A DNA stretch of 64,000 nt from positions 174,985-238,984 of the IMG/VR virus record IMGVR_UViG_3300042922_001182. One strand, 5' to 3'. Below are positions 16,513-24,489 of this stretch, one piece after another. The DNA is from a virus. The position numbers and the translations under genes were made by a program. Position 1 is the first letter of the stretch. Every line of letters begins with the position of its first letter. The notes beneath the pieces were generated by a model. It was not told where the DNA came from, made no database searches, and saw only the letters and a list, made by a program, of their open reading frames with translations.

Positions 16513-17039
16513 TTCCGACCAACTGGGTACACATCTCCAAGGTTCGCCTCTTCGTCGGCGAGATGACCTCCCTGACGGAGGAGCACCTGGCCGCCGCCGG
16601 TTACGTCCCCTCAGGCGACGAGAACTCCGACGAGTGGCGTGCCTTCCACAAGAACCAGGCGGACCACTTCCGGGAGGCCCTCTGGAAGATCGGGTACGGC
16701 ACCCCCGACTGCTGGAACTCCGGGATGGCGAAGGCGGCCAGGAAGGCCCTGGACACCGCGCCGAAGACCCTGGAGACCGTCGGGGGTCTCCTCAAGGCCC
16801 CCTCCGACTGCGTCTACTTCGTGAACGGGAAGGCGTACGCCAGCTCTGGCGTCCTCATCGGTGGCCGGGAGGTGCTGGGGATGGCCCTCATCCAGGGGGA
16901 CTTCAACCCGCTGACGCAGTCCATGTGGCAAGAAAACCAGGACGGGGAGGACTTCCGGGTCCACTCTGATATGTCCTTCAACATCCAGGGCCAGCGGGTC
17001 TACTTCTACACCGCTCCCAACCAGATCAACGGAGGCTAG
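16509..17039 (+). CDS. Unknown phage protein
   Basis: ATG 16509 overlaps the preceding stop (ATGA), giving 176 residues. The N-terminal half is helical and Trp-rich; the C-terminal half (about 95-170) is beta-rich. No recognised motif. Tight coupling to the DUF262 gene suggests a joint function. Confidence 0.55.
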   Translation: MIPTNWVHISKVRLFVGEMTSLTEEHLAAAGYVPSGDENSDEWRAFHKNQADHFREALWKIGYGTPDCWNSGMAKAARKALDTAPKTLETVGGLLKAPSDCVYFVNGKAYASSGVLIGGREVLGMALIQGDFNPLTQSMWQENQDGEDFRVHSDMSFNIQGQRVYFYTAPNQINGG

Positions 17040-17042
17040 AAC

Positions 17043-17699
17043 ATGCACATGAAGAACTGGGCCTGCTCGCGCTGCGGCCTCAAGGGGGAGAACCGGACCT
17101 TCGCGGACGGCACCGTTGTCAAGCTCTGCGGGGCCCATGTCCTGGAGTCGTGCCACGCCTGCGGGGCCGCGATGGGCGTCGGGTCCATGGCGGTAGCGGT
17201 GGACCACCGCTCGACCGGCGTCCACGGGCTCTGCAAGGGCTGCTCCAAGGCGCTCGTCTTCTCCAGCGACGAGCGGTGGAAGAACTGCATGTTCGGCGGC
17301 CTGCGGATGACGCCCATCGGCCTTCCTCACGTCGTCGCCACCAACATGGAGGATGTGGTCGAGGCGGTCCTGAGTGGCCGGGAGGTCCTGGGCGAAGTGG
17401 AGAACGCTGGCTGGGTGGTCTCGAAGGTCGCCCGCCAGAACGGCCGCAATTCCAACTCGCAGCTGGTCTCCATCGACTTCAGCGCCCCGGAGCCGACCAA
17501 TTTCGAGTTGCCTGAGGAGCTCGTTATCCCGAAGGACCACTACGAGAAGATGGACAAGCTCTTCCAGGATCTGTCGCGAAGCGGGGACCTCCACGTCACT
17601 GCCGTTCAGGGTGGTAAGACTATCGTCTGGGACACCCTGGCCGTCGTTGCGGACGAGTTCGCGAGCTGCGGTGGCCCGGTGCTGGCCGATGGCGAGTAG
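17043..17699 (+). CDS. Zinc-binding protein of unknown function
   Basis: The 218-residue protein has an N-terminal cysteine-rich region: CSRCG (about 8-12), a CGAH near 29 and CHACG near 38-42, followed by CKGC near 61-64. These could form two zinc sites. The remainder is a mixed fold without recognisable motifs. Its end overlaps the primase start by 11 nt, so translational coupling is likely and a role in replication is possible. Confidence 0.6.
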   Translation: MHMKNWACSRCGLKGENRTFADGTVVKLCGAHVLESCHACGAAMGVGSMAVAVDHRSTGVHGLCKGCSKALVFSSDERWKNCMFGGLRMTPIGLPHVVATNMEDVVEAVLSGREVLGEVENAGWVVSKVARQNGRNSNSQLVSIDFSAPEPTNFELPEELVIPKDHYEKMDKLFQDLSRSGDLHVTAVQGGKTIVWDTLAVVADEFASCGGPVLADGE

Positions 17700-18750
17700 C
17701 GACTCCCTGAGCCTCGGGGAGCTGTTCTACGAGGTGGCCTTGCGCCACCTCGCGGTCTGCTACCCGAACGCGGCCGGTACGGACCTGACCATCCGGTGCC
17801 CCTACTGCGGCGACTCCGACAAGAGCACCCGGAAGGGGCACTTCTACGTCAGCCTCCTGGACGAGCCCCTGCGGTTCTACTGCCAGCGCTGCACCGTCTC
17901 CGGGGTGGTGACGGCTACCACCCTCCGCGATCTCAACCTCCCGGACGACTCCCTGCTCATCCGGGTGTACAAGAGCTGCAAGGAGGCGAAGTACTACCGG
18001 AAGCTCAAGACCAGGGAGACCGGCTTCGCCGACAAGCAGCTGGTGGTCCCGTACCCCCTCGGGACGGCCAGGGAGCTGGAGAACCTGGCCTACATCAACG
18101 AGCGGCTCGGCTCCGACATCACCCTTGCCGAAGCGGCGGAGACCTACCGGGTCCTGCTCAGCTTCAGCGCCTTCTTCAAGGCCAACAAGATCAGCGTCCA
18201 CACCGAGGACCCCGACCGCCTGCGCCTCTACGACAAGGCGTGCGTGGGGTTCCTCAGCTACGACCAGTCCCATGTCGGCTTCCGCTCCCTCAACGAGAGG
18301 TCCACCGGATTCCGTTACCGGACTTACAACATCTTCGGCGAGTACGAGGATGCGTCTCGCTTCTACACCATCAAGTCGGAGGTAGACGTCCTGAAGCAGC
18401 GCCAGCACGTCGTGCTGGCCGAGGGATTCTTCGACATCGTGGGCGTCCACCAGCACGTCTACGGCGGGGAGACGAACGGGTCCATATTCGTCGCCATCAA
18501 CGGCAAGGGCTACAACGTGGTCCTTCTCCACCTCCTCCGCCTGGGCTTCCTGGAGATGGACGTGGACATCTACTCCGACGACGAGCTGGAGCTCGGCTTC
18601 TACAAGAACATGCTCAGCCGTGAGCCCAAGCTAGCCGCGCAGAACTACCGGATACACTACAACCGCAAGTCCAAGGACTTCGGAGTCCCGGCGGACAGCA
18701 TCGCCGTTCGATCCGCCACCCTTAGGATAGAGAGGAACATCAGAAGATGA
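17689..18750 (+). CDS. DnaG-type DNA primase (zinc ribbon + TOPRIM)
   Basis: Start ATG 17689 overlaps the previous gene by 11 nt. The 353-residue product begins with a CHC2-like zinc ribbon (C37-x2-C40...C65-x2-C68) and ends with a TOPRIM domain: AEGFFD near residue 245 supplies the conserved Glu and IYSDDELE near 295 the Asp pair that binds metal. The middle part resembles phage primases of large myophages. It would make RNA primers for phage replication. It is shorter than bacterial DnaG (about 580) and lacks a helicase-interaction domain. Confidence 0.85.
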   Translation: MASSDSLSLGELFYEVALRHLAVCYPNAAGTDLTIRCPYCGDSDKSTRKGHFYVSLLDEPLRFYCQRCTVSGVVTATTLRDLNLPDDSLLIRVYKSCKEAKYYRKLKTRETGFADKQLVVPYPLGTARELENLAYINERLGSDITLAEAAETYRVLLSFSAFFKANKISVHTEDPDRLRLYDKACVGFLSYDQSHVGFRSLNERSTGFRYRTYNIFGEYEDASRFYTIKSEVDVLKQRQHVVLAEGFFDIVGVHQHVYGGETNGSIFVAINGKGYNVVLLHLLRLGFLEMDVDIYSDDELELGFYKNMLSREPKLAAQNYRIHYNRKSKDFGVPADSIAVRSATLRIERNIRR

Positions 18751-19037
18751 CGACCCCCAACCGAGAAGAGATCGCCCTCCAGCGCACCAACGCCCTCATG
18801 GCCCGCCTAGCCCCCGTGTACGATGGCGTGTACGTCGCCACCGTGGAGGCGAAGATGGATCTGGACCACGCCGAGCTGGCCTACAAGGCGGCGAGCTCGA
18901 ACATGGAATCCGCCAAGGCTCTGTCGAACGTGCTCAACAACCGACCCTCCGTCGCCATGCTCGATTGGGCGGAGAACATCCTCCAGCAGCTGGAGTCCGG
19001 CTACCTGCCCCAGCCCGAGGAAGAGGCGCAGCAGTGA
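18747..19037 (+). CDS. Small helical protein
   Basis: The 96-residue product starts at ATG 18747, overlapping the primase stop. It is predicted to be almost entirely helical with an acidic, Gln-rich C-terminus. No family recognised; its place suggests co-expression with primase. Confidence 0.5.
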   Translation: MTTPNREEIALQRTNALMARLAPVYDGVYVATVEAKMDLDHAELAYKAASSNMESAKALSNVLNNRPSVAMLDWAENILQQLESGYLPQPEEEAQQ

Positions 19038-19489
19038 TCGGGACGACGCCCGCTCTGGCCCTGCTGGTCGTCCTCGCGGTCCTACTCAGCGCCCTGGCCC
19101 TGGGGGTGGCCCTCGGTAGGGGCCCCGCCCCCAAGCCCGCAGCGCCCGCCCCCGCGCCCTTCAAGTCCAACTTCGAGGAGGACGTGAAGTACCTCAGCTT
19201 CCTGGTCCTGAGGTCGGTCACGAATCACGTCCTCCTGGTCCTTCGACCGCACATGGACGCCCACCCCAACAAGATCATCAACGACACCATGCTCAGGGAG
19301 GGCATCGAGGCCTGTCTGGATCAGGTCTTCGACAAGATCAGCCCCGAGTACAGGGCGCTCATGTCCAGGTACACCGGAGAGGAGGGCTTCGATCTCCTGG
19401 TCGCGGACATGGTGCTGATCGAGCTCACCAGCGTCGCCACGATGAAGATGAACTCCCCGAGGCTCAAGAAGATGGCCTCCTTCAGCTGA
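19034..19489 (+). CDS. Membrane-anchored phage protein
   Basis: GTG 19034 overlaps the previous stop. The 151-residue product has one N-terminal hydrophobic helix (about residues 5-25, ALALLVVLAVLLSALALGVA) followed by an Ala/Pro linker and a soluble helical domain. This is a signal-anchor topology with the bulk probably outside or, if reversed, cytoplasmic. It ends immediately before a strong terminator. Function unknown; lysis accessory or membrane attachment roles are possible. Confidence 0.6.
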   Translation: MIGTTPALALLVVLAVLLSALALGVALGRGPAPKPAAPAPAPFKSNFEEDVKYLSFLVLRSVTNHVLLVLRPHMDAHPNKIINDTMLREGIEACLDQVFDKISPEYRALMSRYTGEEGFDLLVADMVLIELTSVATMKMNSPRLKKMASFS

Positions 19490-19503
19490 CGATCCAGAGA
19501 ACG

Positions 19504-19548
19504 TAGAGACCCCAACGCCGCGATGGCGTTGGGGTCTCTACTTTTTTT
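19504..19548 (+). terminator. Strong Rho-independent terminator
   Basis: A perfect 15-bp stem, AGAGACCCCAACGCC/GGCGTTGGGGTCTCT, with a 5-nt loop is followed by seven T. It ends the 16-19.5 kb operon. Confidence 0.9.
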
Positions 19549-19550
19549 GG

Positions 19551-19652
19551 CTAGAACGAGAACGGCCTGACGTGGATGACCAACAGGGCCAGAAGGGCCA
19601 CGACCAGGGCCACAGGATATAGGAGCGGTGCTAGACCGCCTAGGAGGCGCAC
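19551..19652 (-). CDS. Tiny single-helix membrane protein
   Basis: A GTG start at 19652 lies inside the 3' end of the upstream minus gene (stop 19640), with AGGG seven bases before it. The 33-residue product is mostly one hydrophobic helix (LAPLLYPVALVVALLALLVI) with a basic end. It ends against the shared terminator region at 19548. Small membrane peptides like this can be lysis or membrane-modifying proteins, but nothing more specific is visible. Confidence 0.4.
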   Translation of the reverse strand: MRLLGGLAPLLYPVALVVALLALLVIHVRPFSF

Positions 19653-19873
19653 CACTCCGCCCTGATGTGCTTGATGTTAGGCTGCTCAGTGAGCCCGTCG
19701 GTGATCACTTCCTTGCAATCGGTGCACTGCACCCACCACTGGAAGCGACCCCCTCCGAGGTCGCCGGTGAAGAGCTCGTGCCTGGTGTGCTTAGCACCTG
19801 GGCACCTCCACCGCTTTCCCTTTCTCGGGCTCTTGTCGCCCTCACCATTCCCGCCTTTGCTTTTGTCCGCCAT
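19640..19873 (-). CDS. Small basic zinc-ribbon-like protein
   Basis: The 77-residue product starts at ATG 19873. Its first 20 residues are Lys/Gly-rich, followed by a possible zinc site with a cysteine near 24 (WRCPG), His residues, CTDC near 50-53 and a final cysteine near the C-terminus. An upstream in-frame start at 19909 is less well supported. Role unknown; a nucleic-acid-binding protein is plausible. Confidence 0.55.
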   Translation of the reverse strand: MADKSKGGNGEGDKSPRKGKRWRCPGAKHTRHELFTGDLGGGRFQWWVQCTDCKEVITDGLTEQPNIKHIRAEWCAS

Positions 19874-19946
19874 AAGGATCCCTCTTCCATTTCCGGGCGG
19901 TTGGACCACCCTTGTAGGCGCTATCTTGGTGTTACCCGAGGGCGCT

Positions 19947-20726
19947 CTACAGGATCAGGGAGATTAGCGGGATGAGGACGCGGGTGTAGTTGTACGTGAT
20001 GTCGATCTCGTCGAGGTCGCCCTCCGTGGCGTTGTGCATGTAGACGGGGGAGCCCGTCACGGAGAGCCTGGTGCGGTAGGCGTTGTTCAGCCCCATCTCC
20101 CGGTACGTCTCGACTGGGAGGTCCCGGCTGAGGTACTTGGATCGATACCTGCGGAGGACCGCTAAAATGCCTGCTTGGTCCAGTCGCTCGGAGGCCCTCA
20201 CGAGGCCCCCGAGGTCCTTGATCAGGAAGTCCTGCTGGGACTCCCTCGCCCCCTTGGCGATGCCCTTCACGTCGAGGCGGTCGTCCCACGCGCTGTAGTA
20301 CAGCTCCACCTGGCGATCCAGCCGGTAGAAAGAGCTGTAACGGTTCTTGGCCTTGAAGCGGTATGCTCCGTTGCAGACCTCGGTCTTGAGTGCGGTCCTA
20401 CCGACGACGAAGAGGGCGTCCCTCTTGATGGCGAGGATCTGGTAGTCCTCGATGCCGTTGTCCTCGACGAAGGCCACGCGGGCCCTCGCCAGCTCGGCCA
20501 TGAACTCCTTGGAGGCGGTCTTGTTGTCGATGAGCAGCTTGCCCACCGCCACGTTTCGCTCGTGCTTGCCGAGGCCCTCCAGGCGCTCGATGACGCCGTC
20601 CTTGAAGATGCGGCGTCGCTTGATTATGCTCCAGCCCGCGTCCTCCATGTCGTACTCCCTGAGCACGGTGGAGCGCAGGTTCAGGACCGCGTTGTTGCTG
20701 TACTGGTGGCGCTCCGCCAGGCTCAT
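19947..20726 (-). CDS. Unknown phage protein
   Basis: ATG 20726 (after AAGGAGACACAG on the minus strand) gives 259 residues; the open frame extends upstream without a ribosome site. The protein is mixed alpha/beta with a basic central region (about 60-200) and no membrane span. The hydrophobic C-terminus (VLIPLISLIL) probably packs in the fold. It follows the small membrane genes in the same minus operon as guanylate kinase. No family recognised. Confidence 0.55.
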   Translation of the reverse strand: MSLAERHQYSNNAVLNLRSTVLREYDMEDAGWSIIKRRRIFKDGVIERLEGLGKHERNVAVGKLLIDNKTASKEFMAELARARVAFVEDNGIEDYQILAIKRDALFVVGRTALKTEVCNGAYRFKAKNRYSSFYRLDRQVELYYSAWDDRLDVKGIAKGARESQQDFLIKDLGGLVRASERLDQAGILAVLRRYRSKYLSRDLPVETYREMGLNNAYRTRLSVTGSPVYMHNATEGDLDEIDITYNYTRVLIPLISLIL

Positions 20727-20737
20727 TCTGTGTCTCC

Positions 20738-20935
20738 TTAGTCTACCCTGCCGACGCCGCAGTGGCACTGGCAATCGCACTCTTCTTTCGCTCCCTCCGG
20801 GGAGAAGGCGACCGCTAGGCCGCTGAACACCAGGAGGCCCACCACGATCCAGAAGTAGCGGTTGAACAGGACCTCCCAGTCCGGGGCCCGCTGGCTCCCG
20901 ACCCACCGCTTCAGCCGTCTCTTGAGCTCCCTCAT
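20738..20935 (-). CDS. Small membrane protein with cysteine-rich tail
   Basis: The 65-residue product starts at ATG 20935, overlapping the previous stop (TGATG), behind GGGAGGTGGGTG. A basic N-terminus (RELKRRLKRW) precedes one membrane helix (about residues 30-48), and the tail carries C-x-C-x-C-x-C. The basic side should be cytoplasmic. The cysteines could bind metal or form disulfides outside. With the neighbouring membrane gene it may be part of a lysis or membrane-protein pair. Confidence 0.6.
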   Translation of the reverse strand: MRELKRRLKRWVGSQRAPDWEVLFNRYFWIVVGLLVFSGLAVAFSPEGAKEECDCQCHCGVGRVD

Positions 20936-21087
20936 CACACCCACCTCCCGGTGATCTTGTGGAACGCCGTCGCGAGCATCGCCACGGCGACCAGGAGCAT
21001 GACGAATGACGTCGTCAGCTCCTCGTGGTTGTCAGCCACCCAATCCGCCGCCTTGCCGAGGGCGTCCTGCACCACCCGGGGGTACAT
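20935..21087 (-). CDS. Small membrane protein, holin-like size
   Basis: The 50-residue product starts at ATG 21087 overlapping the guanylate kinase stop. One hydrophobic helix (about 26-43, TSFVMLLVAVAMLATAF) follows a charged amphipathic N-terminus. Size and topology suit a small holin or accessory membrane protein, but no endolysin lies next to it, so this is only a possibility. Confidence 0.55.
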   Translation of the reverse strand: MYPRVVQDALGKAADWVADNHEELTTSFVMLLVAVAMLATAFHKITGRWV

Positions 21088-21683
21088 CAGTCGTCCCTCG
21101 GGTCGGCAACACCGGAGGTCATCAGCTCTACGGGGGCCTCCTTGGCGTCGGGCGGCAGGTAGCCGCGCTCCACGAGGAGGTCCACTACCCCCTGGCACTG
21201 GACGTAGGGGCCGTTCTCCTGACGCACGAAGACGAAGTCGCACATGCGCAGGACCCTGGCCTCCTCGGCCACGAAGCCCGCGTCGCGGCCCTCGCGGACC
21301 ACGGGGTTCAGCACGTCCAAGCCCAGGAAGAAGTAGTCCCAGCCGTGTAGCTCGGCCTGCTCGCGGAAGTCCACGAATCCGGCCCGGTTGAGGATGATCG
21401 TGTTGACCCGGTCGGTGTTGACGGACTCGGGCTTGGTGCCGTAGCTGTTACCCAGGAAGTGCGTGCGGCCGATCAGGCCCGACTCCATCTCGTGGTACCG
21501 CTCGCGGTCGATGAACTCGTAGGTGTCGTCCGGCTCGTCGGCCCTCTGCGCCCTGGTGGTGACCTGAACGGTCTTGTTGAACAGGTCCGGGCGCTCCCGC
21601 ACCAGGGCCCGTTCGAGCTCGTTCTTGCCGGAGCCGGAGACCCCGGCGATGATCAGGAAGCGCCTGTCTTGTTGTTGGTTCAT
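21087..21683 (-). CDS. gmk: Guanylate kinase-like nucleotide kinase
   Basis: The 198-residue product carries a P-loop near residues 13-20 (GVSGSGKN) and the guanylate-kinase signature TTRAQRADEPDDTYEFID (about 42-59), where canonical enzymes have TTRxPRxGE and YxFV. Length matches bacterial Gmk (about 205). It would phosphorylate GMP/dGMP to support nucleotide supply for phage replication. The Ser/Thr after the P-loop lysine is Asn here, so catalytic strength is uncertain. It is the first gene of a minus operon with two small membrane proteins. Confidence 0.8.
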   Translation of the reverse strand: MNQQQDRRFLIIAGVSGSGKNELERALVRERPDLFNKTVQVTTRAQRADEPDDTYEFIDRERYHEMESGLIGRTHFLGNSYGTKPESVNTDRVNTIILNRAGFVDFREQAELHGWDYFFLGLDVLNPVVREGRDAGFVAEEARVLRMCDFVFVRQENGPYVQCQGVVDLLVERGYLPPDAKEAPVELMTSGVADPRDD

Positions 21684-21790
21684 GGTGTTACCTCTCTGGA
21701 AGAGTCTCGCGTTTAGGGGGTTGTTGGGGAGGGGTTTAGCGCGGTAGGCGGGATGCTCCTTCCGGAAACCGAATCTAGGCAAAACCCGAA

Positions 21791-21815
21791 CGCATATTAT
21801 TACTGTGACATGATA
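21791..21815 (+). promoter_or_regulatory. Phage promoter motif
   Basis: CGCATATTAT is followed by TACT and GTGACATGAT, nearly identical to the site at 6781 and in the same spacing. The ATG at 21867 is about 50 nt downstream. Confidence 0.7.
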
Positions 21816-21866
21816 AGGCATTGGAGACGATGCCTGCCTTATAGCTCTTGAAAGGAGCCCAACACC

Positions 21867-22232
21867 ATGACCACCACCAACATCACCGCCGCCGCCGAGC
21901 TCTCGATCGAGCAGCTGGAAGCCCTCCTCGCCAAGAAGAAGGCTGTGGAGAGCGAGCAGAAGGCCATCGAGGGCGGTGCCAAGACCTACGCCATCTGGCT
22001 CACCACGCTCGGCGACAACGTCAAGTTCGGCCAGATCGTCAAGCTCGTGAAGATGATCGGCGACGAGCCCTTCATGAGCATGATGCACAGCTTCGAGAAT
22101 ACCACCGCCCTGAAGACCTTCGTCAAGGTCCTGGCCTGCTCGACCGCCCGCCCCGGCAACGCGGACGACTGCATCATCCTGGGCGGTCGCTACGCCGTGG
22201 AGGCCCTGGCCAAGGAGAACGGCTGGATGTAA
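21867..22232 (+). CDS. Small helical protein of unknown function
   Basis: The 121-residue protein is helical, with a probable coiled coil at about 13-40 (IEQLEALLAKKKAVESEQKA). It is a single-gene unit with a full promoter motif upstream and a terminator 8 nt after the stop. This arrangement, shared with 6834-7595, suggests an early, highly expressed phage factor. Confidence 0.6.
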   Translation: MTTTNITAAAELSIEQLEALLAKKKAVESEQKAIEGGAKTYAIWLTTLGDNVKFGQIVKLVKMIGDEPFMSMMHSFENTTALKTFVKVLACSTARPGNADDCIILGGRYAVEALAKENGWM

Positions 22233-22239
22233 GAGGAAC

Positions 22240-22267
22240 GGGAGCCTTCGGGTTCCCTTTTCTTTTT
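22240..22267 (+). terminator. Rho-independent terminator
   Basis: GGGAGCC pairs with GGTTCCC (one G-U) around TTCG and runs into TTTTCTTTTT. The next promoter motif begins three bases after the T-run. Confidence 0.75.
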
Positions 22268-22269
22268 GC

Positions 22270-22288
22270 CCATATATTATAACGTGAC
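22270..22288 (+). promoter_or_regulatory. Phage promoter motif
   Basis: CCATATATTAT is followed by AAC and GTGACTAG. The start at 22307 is about 20 nt after the GTGAC block, behind GAAAGGAGTC. Confidence 0.65.
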
Positions 22289-22306
22289 TAGCGAAAGGAG
22301 TCTTTC

Positions 22307-22963
22307 ATGAGTATCGTTATCCCCTACTGTGTTCCTAACACCGAGGTACTGCGTTCCCACATTCCCCTCTGGGCCTTTCCGGCTGTCTCCGAGGCGATCA
22401 AGATGGCCACAGCACAGAACGCCTGGGGGACCGGGAGCGTTGAGGTGATGCTTGACCGCTCGGACGTGCTGCGGTTCGAGGGGGTTGGCATGGCGCGCTC
22501 CCTGGAGGACGGTGGTCCAGAGGACGCGACCTTCGACGAGGAGCGCGGCTGCTGGAGTCTGCTGTTCAACTCCCCGAGCGGTCGCTGGCGGCAGGTGGTC
22601 GTCAACGAACAACATCTCGGTGAGCGAGAGAAGTCAATCCTGATGGACAGGAAGCTGGCCTTCGAGCAGCTCCGGGAGAAGCAGCTGGAGAAGTCCAGGG
22701 TCCTGGTGCGGTGGGCCCTCTCCCAGCAGAGCCTCAACCTGGCCGCCGTGATGGTGGTCCTTGGCGATGTGGGTCTGGATCTCTGTCAGAAGAGCCTGGC
22801 ATTCCTCGGTAACGAGGAGCTGCGCCTCTTCGGGGATATCCTTCTGCGATCCTGCCTCGGTGCGGATCCCCACTCCGACGTCACCGTGGAGGCCACTCGC
22901 CTCCTCTCTGATCTGGACGACTCGCTTGAGTATGTCCAACGGAGAATCATCTCTAAGACCTAA
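22307..22963 (+). CDS. Unknown phage protein
   Basis: The 218-residue protein has a beta-rich N-terminal half (about 1-95) and a helical, charged C-terminal half (100-218) starting with a basic coiled segment (REKSILMDRKLAFEQLREKQ). It has its own promoter motif and is followed by another such motif. No family recognised. Confidence 0.55.
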   Translation: MSIVIPYCVPNTEVLRSHIPLWAFPAVSEAIKMATAQNAWGTGSVEVMLDRSDVLRFEGVGMARSLEDGGPEDATFDEERGCWSLLFNSPSGRWRQVVVNEQHLGEREKSILMDRKLAFEQLREKQLEKSRVLVRWALSQQSLNLAAVMVVLGDVGLDLCQKSLAFLGNEELRLFGDILLRSCLGADPHSDVTVEATRLLSDLDDSLEYVQRRIISKT

Positions 22964-22993
22964 GGGTGGAAACCGAATCTTCTGCAATCGTCT

Positions 22994-23012
22994 CCATATA
23001 TTATCTACATGA
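22994..23012 (+). promoter_or_regulatory. Phage promoter motif
   Basis: CCATATATTAT followed by CTACATGACAT. It lies about 38 nt before ATG 23044. Confidence 0.6.
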
Positions 23013-23043
23013 CATACACCCCCATTAGATAGGAGATGATAAA

Positions 23044-23361
23044 ATGAAGCAAGAAGGTTGCAAGGATCGCGACTGCGGCGTCGTGTCGGATCTCGGCGTG
23101 TTGACCTGTCAGCGTTGCGCCGCCGTCCGGGACGCGGCCAGCACCCCCGTGGGCCAGCAGAAGGCCAAGGTGGCCCGGCTCAAGTCCTTGGCCGAGTCCA
23201 TGGAGGCCGACTACCACCGGAAGCTCCGTAAGGGGTTCGAGGACGAGATAGCCAAGGCGGAGCTCCTGATGGACAAAGCCCAGGACGAGTACTACGAGGA
23301 GGACATGAAGCTCTCCGAGATGCTCTACGCCGAGGAAGACAATGAGAGGAACGCCGCGTGA
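23044..23361 (+). CDS. Small zinc-finger/coiled-coil protein
   Basis: The 105-residue protein has four cysteines near the N-terminus (C6, C11, and CQRC at about 24-27) that could form one zinc site, then a long charged helix from about residue 45, rich in Lys/Glu, with an acidic end. Its last codons form the left arm of the following terminator. Its structure suggests a nucleic-acid or protein-binding adaptor. Confidence 0.6.
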   Translation: MKQEGCKDRDCGVVSDLGVLTCQRCAAVRDAASTPVGQQKAKVARLKSLAESMEADYHRKLRKGFEDEIAKAELLMDKAQDEYYEEDMKLSEMLYAEEDNERNAA

Positions 23362-23386
23362 GCGGCGTTCCTCTTTCTTTTTTTTT
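23346..23386 (+). terminator. Strong terminator overlapping a gene end
   Basis: GAGGAACGCCGC/GCGGCGTTCCTC with GTGA loop, followed by TTTCTTTTTTTT. The left arm and loop include the final codons and stop of 23044-23361. It lies between convergent genes. Confidence 0.9.
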
Positions 23387-23387
23387 G

Positions 23388-24086
23388 CTACGACGTCGGT
23401 CCCTTGAGCCTGCCGGTGCCCTTGCACCTGCGGTGGCCCGAGGGGTCGTTGTTGAACTTCAGCTGCTCCTTCTTGGACTTCCTGCGAAGGTGGTCCTGGA
23501 GGTTGGCGTCCTCCTTGCGGTAGGACTCGCTGCCGTCCCACTGGGTGCCCTTGACGTGGGTGTTGAACAACCTGTCCTTCGCCAGGGCGTCGCAGCGGTC
23601 GTTCAGCACGGAGTCGGTCTCGAAGGAGTCCGTGTGGGCCTTGACCCACTTGAAGTCCATCATGAAGTCCGGGTGCTCCATGCACGCGAGGATCCTGACC
23701 CAGAGGTCCCTGTTGGGCACGGGGTTCCCGGTCGAGTTGACCCAGGCGTTCTTCTGCCACGTCCTGAGGTAGTTGTTGATCGACTTGATGACGTAGGCCG
23801 AGTCCGACACCACGGTCACCCGGATGGGCTTGGGGACGTTGCTCAGGTCCCACGCGTTCAGCAGGTCCTCCATGCCCAGGAGCACCGCCCGGAGCTCTCC
23901 CTCGTTGTTGGTGATGCCCTCGGTCGAGTCCACCATCTCCCCGATGACGTCGCCGTTCATCGTGGTGATGCACGCCCACGCGGCGAAGCAGGGCTTGCTG
24001 GGGTCCTTCCGCCCGTTGTTGAACGAGGCGGCGTCCCCGTAGATCCTGAACCTCAGGCCGCCGTCGCGGTTGGGTCTCCTGCGCAT
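23388..24086 (-). CDS. rnhA: Ribonuclease HI
   Basis: The 232-residue protein has the full RNase HI active site: YGDAA (D18), NEGEL (E64), SDSAYV (D95) and RCDALA (D166), with the flexible-loop His in KAHT (H151). These match E. coli D10, E48, D70, D134 and H124. It degrades RNA in RNA-DNA hybrids, probably primers made by the phage primase. An extra basic C-terminal 60 residues follow the catalytic domain and may bind nucleic acid. It is the last gene of the 23.4-26.3 kb minus strand group. Confidence 0.93.
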   Translation of the reverse strand: MRRRPNRDGGLRFRIYGDAASFNNGRKDPSKPCFAAWACITTMNGDVIGEMVDSTEGITNNEGELRAVLLGMEDLLNAWDLSNVPKPIRVTVVSDSAYVIKSINNYLRTWQKNAWVNSTGNPVPNRDLWVRILACMEHPDFMMDFKWVKAHTDSFETDSVLNDRCDALAKDRLFNTHVKGTQWDGSESYRKEDANLQDHLRRKSKKEQLKFNNDPSGHRRCKGTGRLKGPTS

Positions 24087-24173
24087 GTCTCCTCCTAAAT
24101 CTCCCTAGGGGGCTTTTGGACGGGGGAGGGCCGGTGCCCGCCCCCATCTTGGTGTTCCCGGCCCCCTAACCGG

Positions 24174-24488
24174 CTAGCCGCCAGCCGGTGCGTGGTCGCC
24201 GACGCTGGCGTAGATGAAGAAGCCCTGGGTGCGATGGTCCAGGCTGACCAAGCGGAGGCGGACCTCGTCGGCGAGGTCGAGGTGCCTCACCCTCACCGGG
24301 CCCTTCTCGATGGAGGGCTGGACCATCGCCACCTCCCCGTTCACCAGGACCTCCACGGCGGCGTATCCCTCGGAGCCGAAGTTGCCCTCGATGAGGACGA
24401 CGCCCTGGCCCCTGCAGTCGATGGGGGGAGTGGTGATAGAGGCCCCCGGGTCGAGGCGCCCGACTTGGTAGATGGTGTGCTGTATCAT
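24174..24488 (-). CDS. Small beta-rich protein
   Basis: ATG 24488 gives a 104-residue protein, with the upstream gene ending one base before the start. The sequence alternates hydrophobic and polar residues in strand-length blocks (VLIEGNFGSEGYAAVEVLVN) and looks like a beta-sandwich. Such folds occur in virion decorations and tail proteins, but there is no clear family match. Confidence 0.5.
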   Translation of the reverse strand: MIQHTIYQVGRLDPGASITTPPIDCRGQGVVLIEGNFGSEGYAAVEVLVNGEVAMVQPSIEKGPVRVRHLDLADEVRLRLVSLDHRTQGFFIYASVGDHAPAGG

Positions 24489-24489
24489 C

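Noticed and set aside
23388-24086. Retron or reverse transcriptase context for RNase H
   Set aside because: Only a single-domain RNase HI is seen, with no reverse transcriptase in the window; a primer-removal role is more likely.
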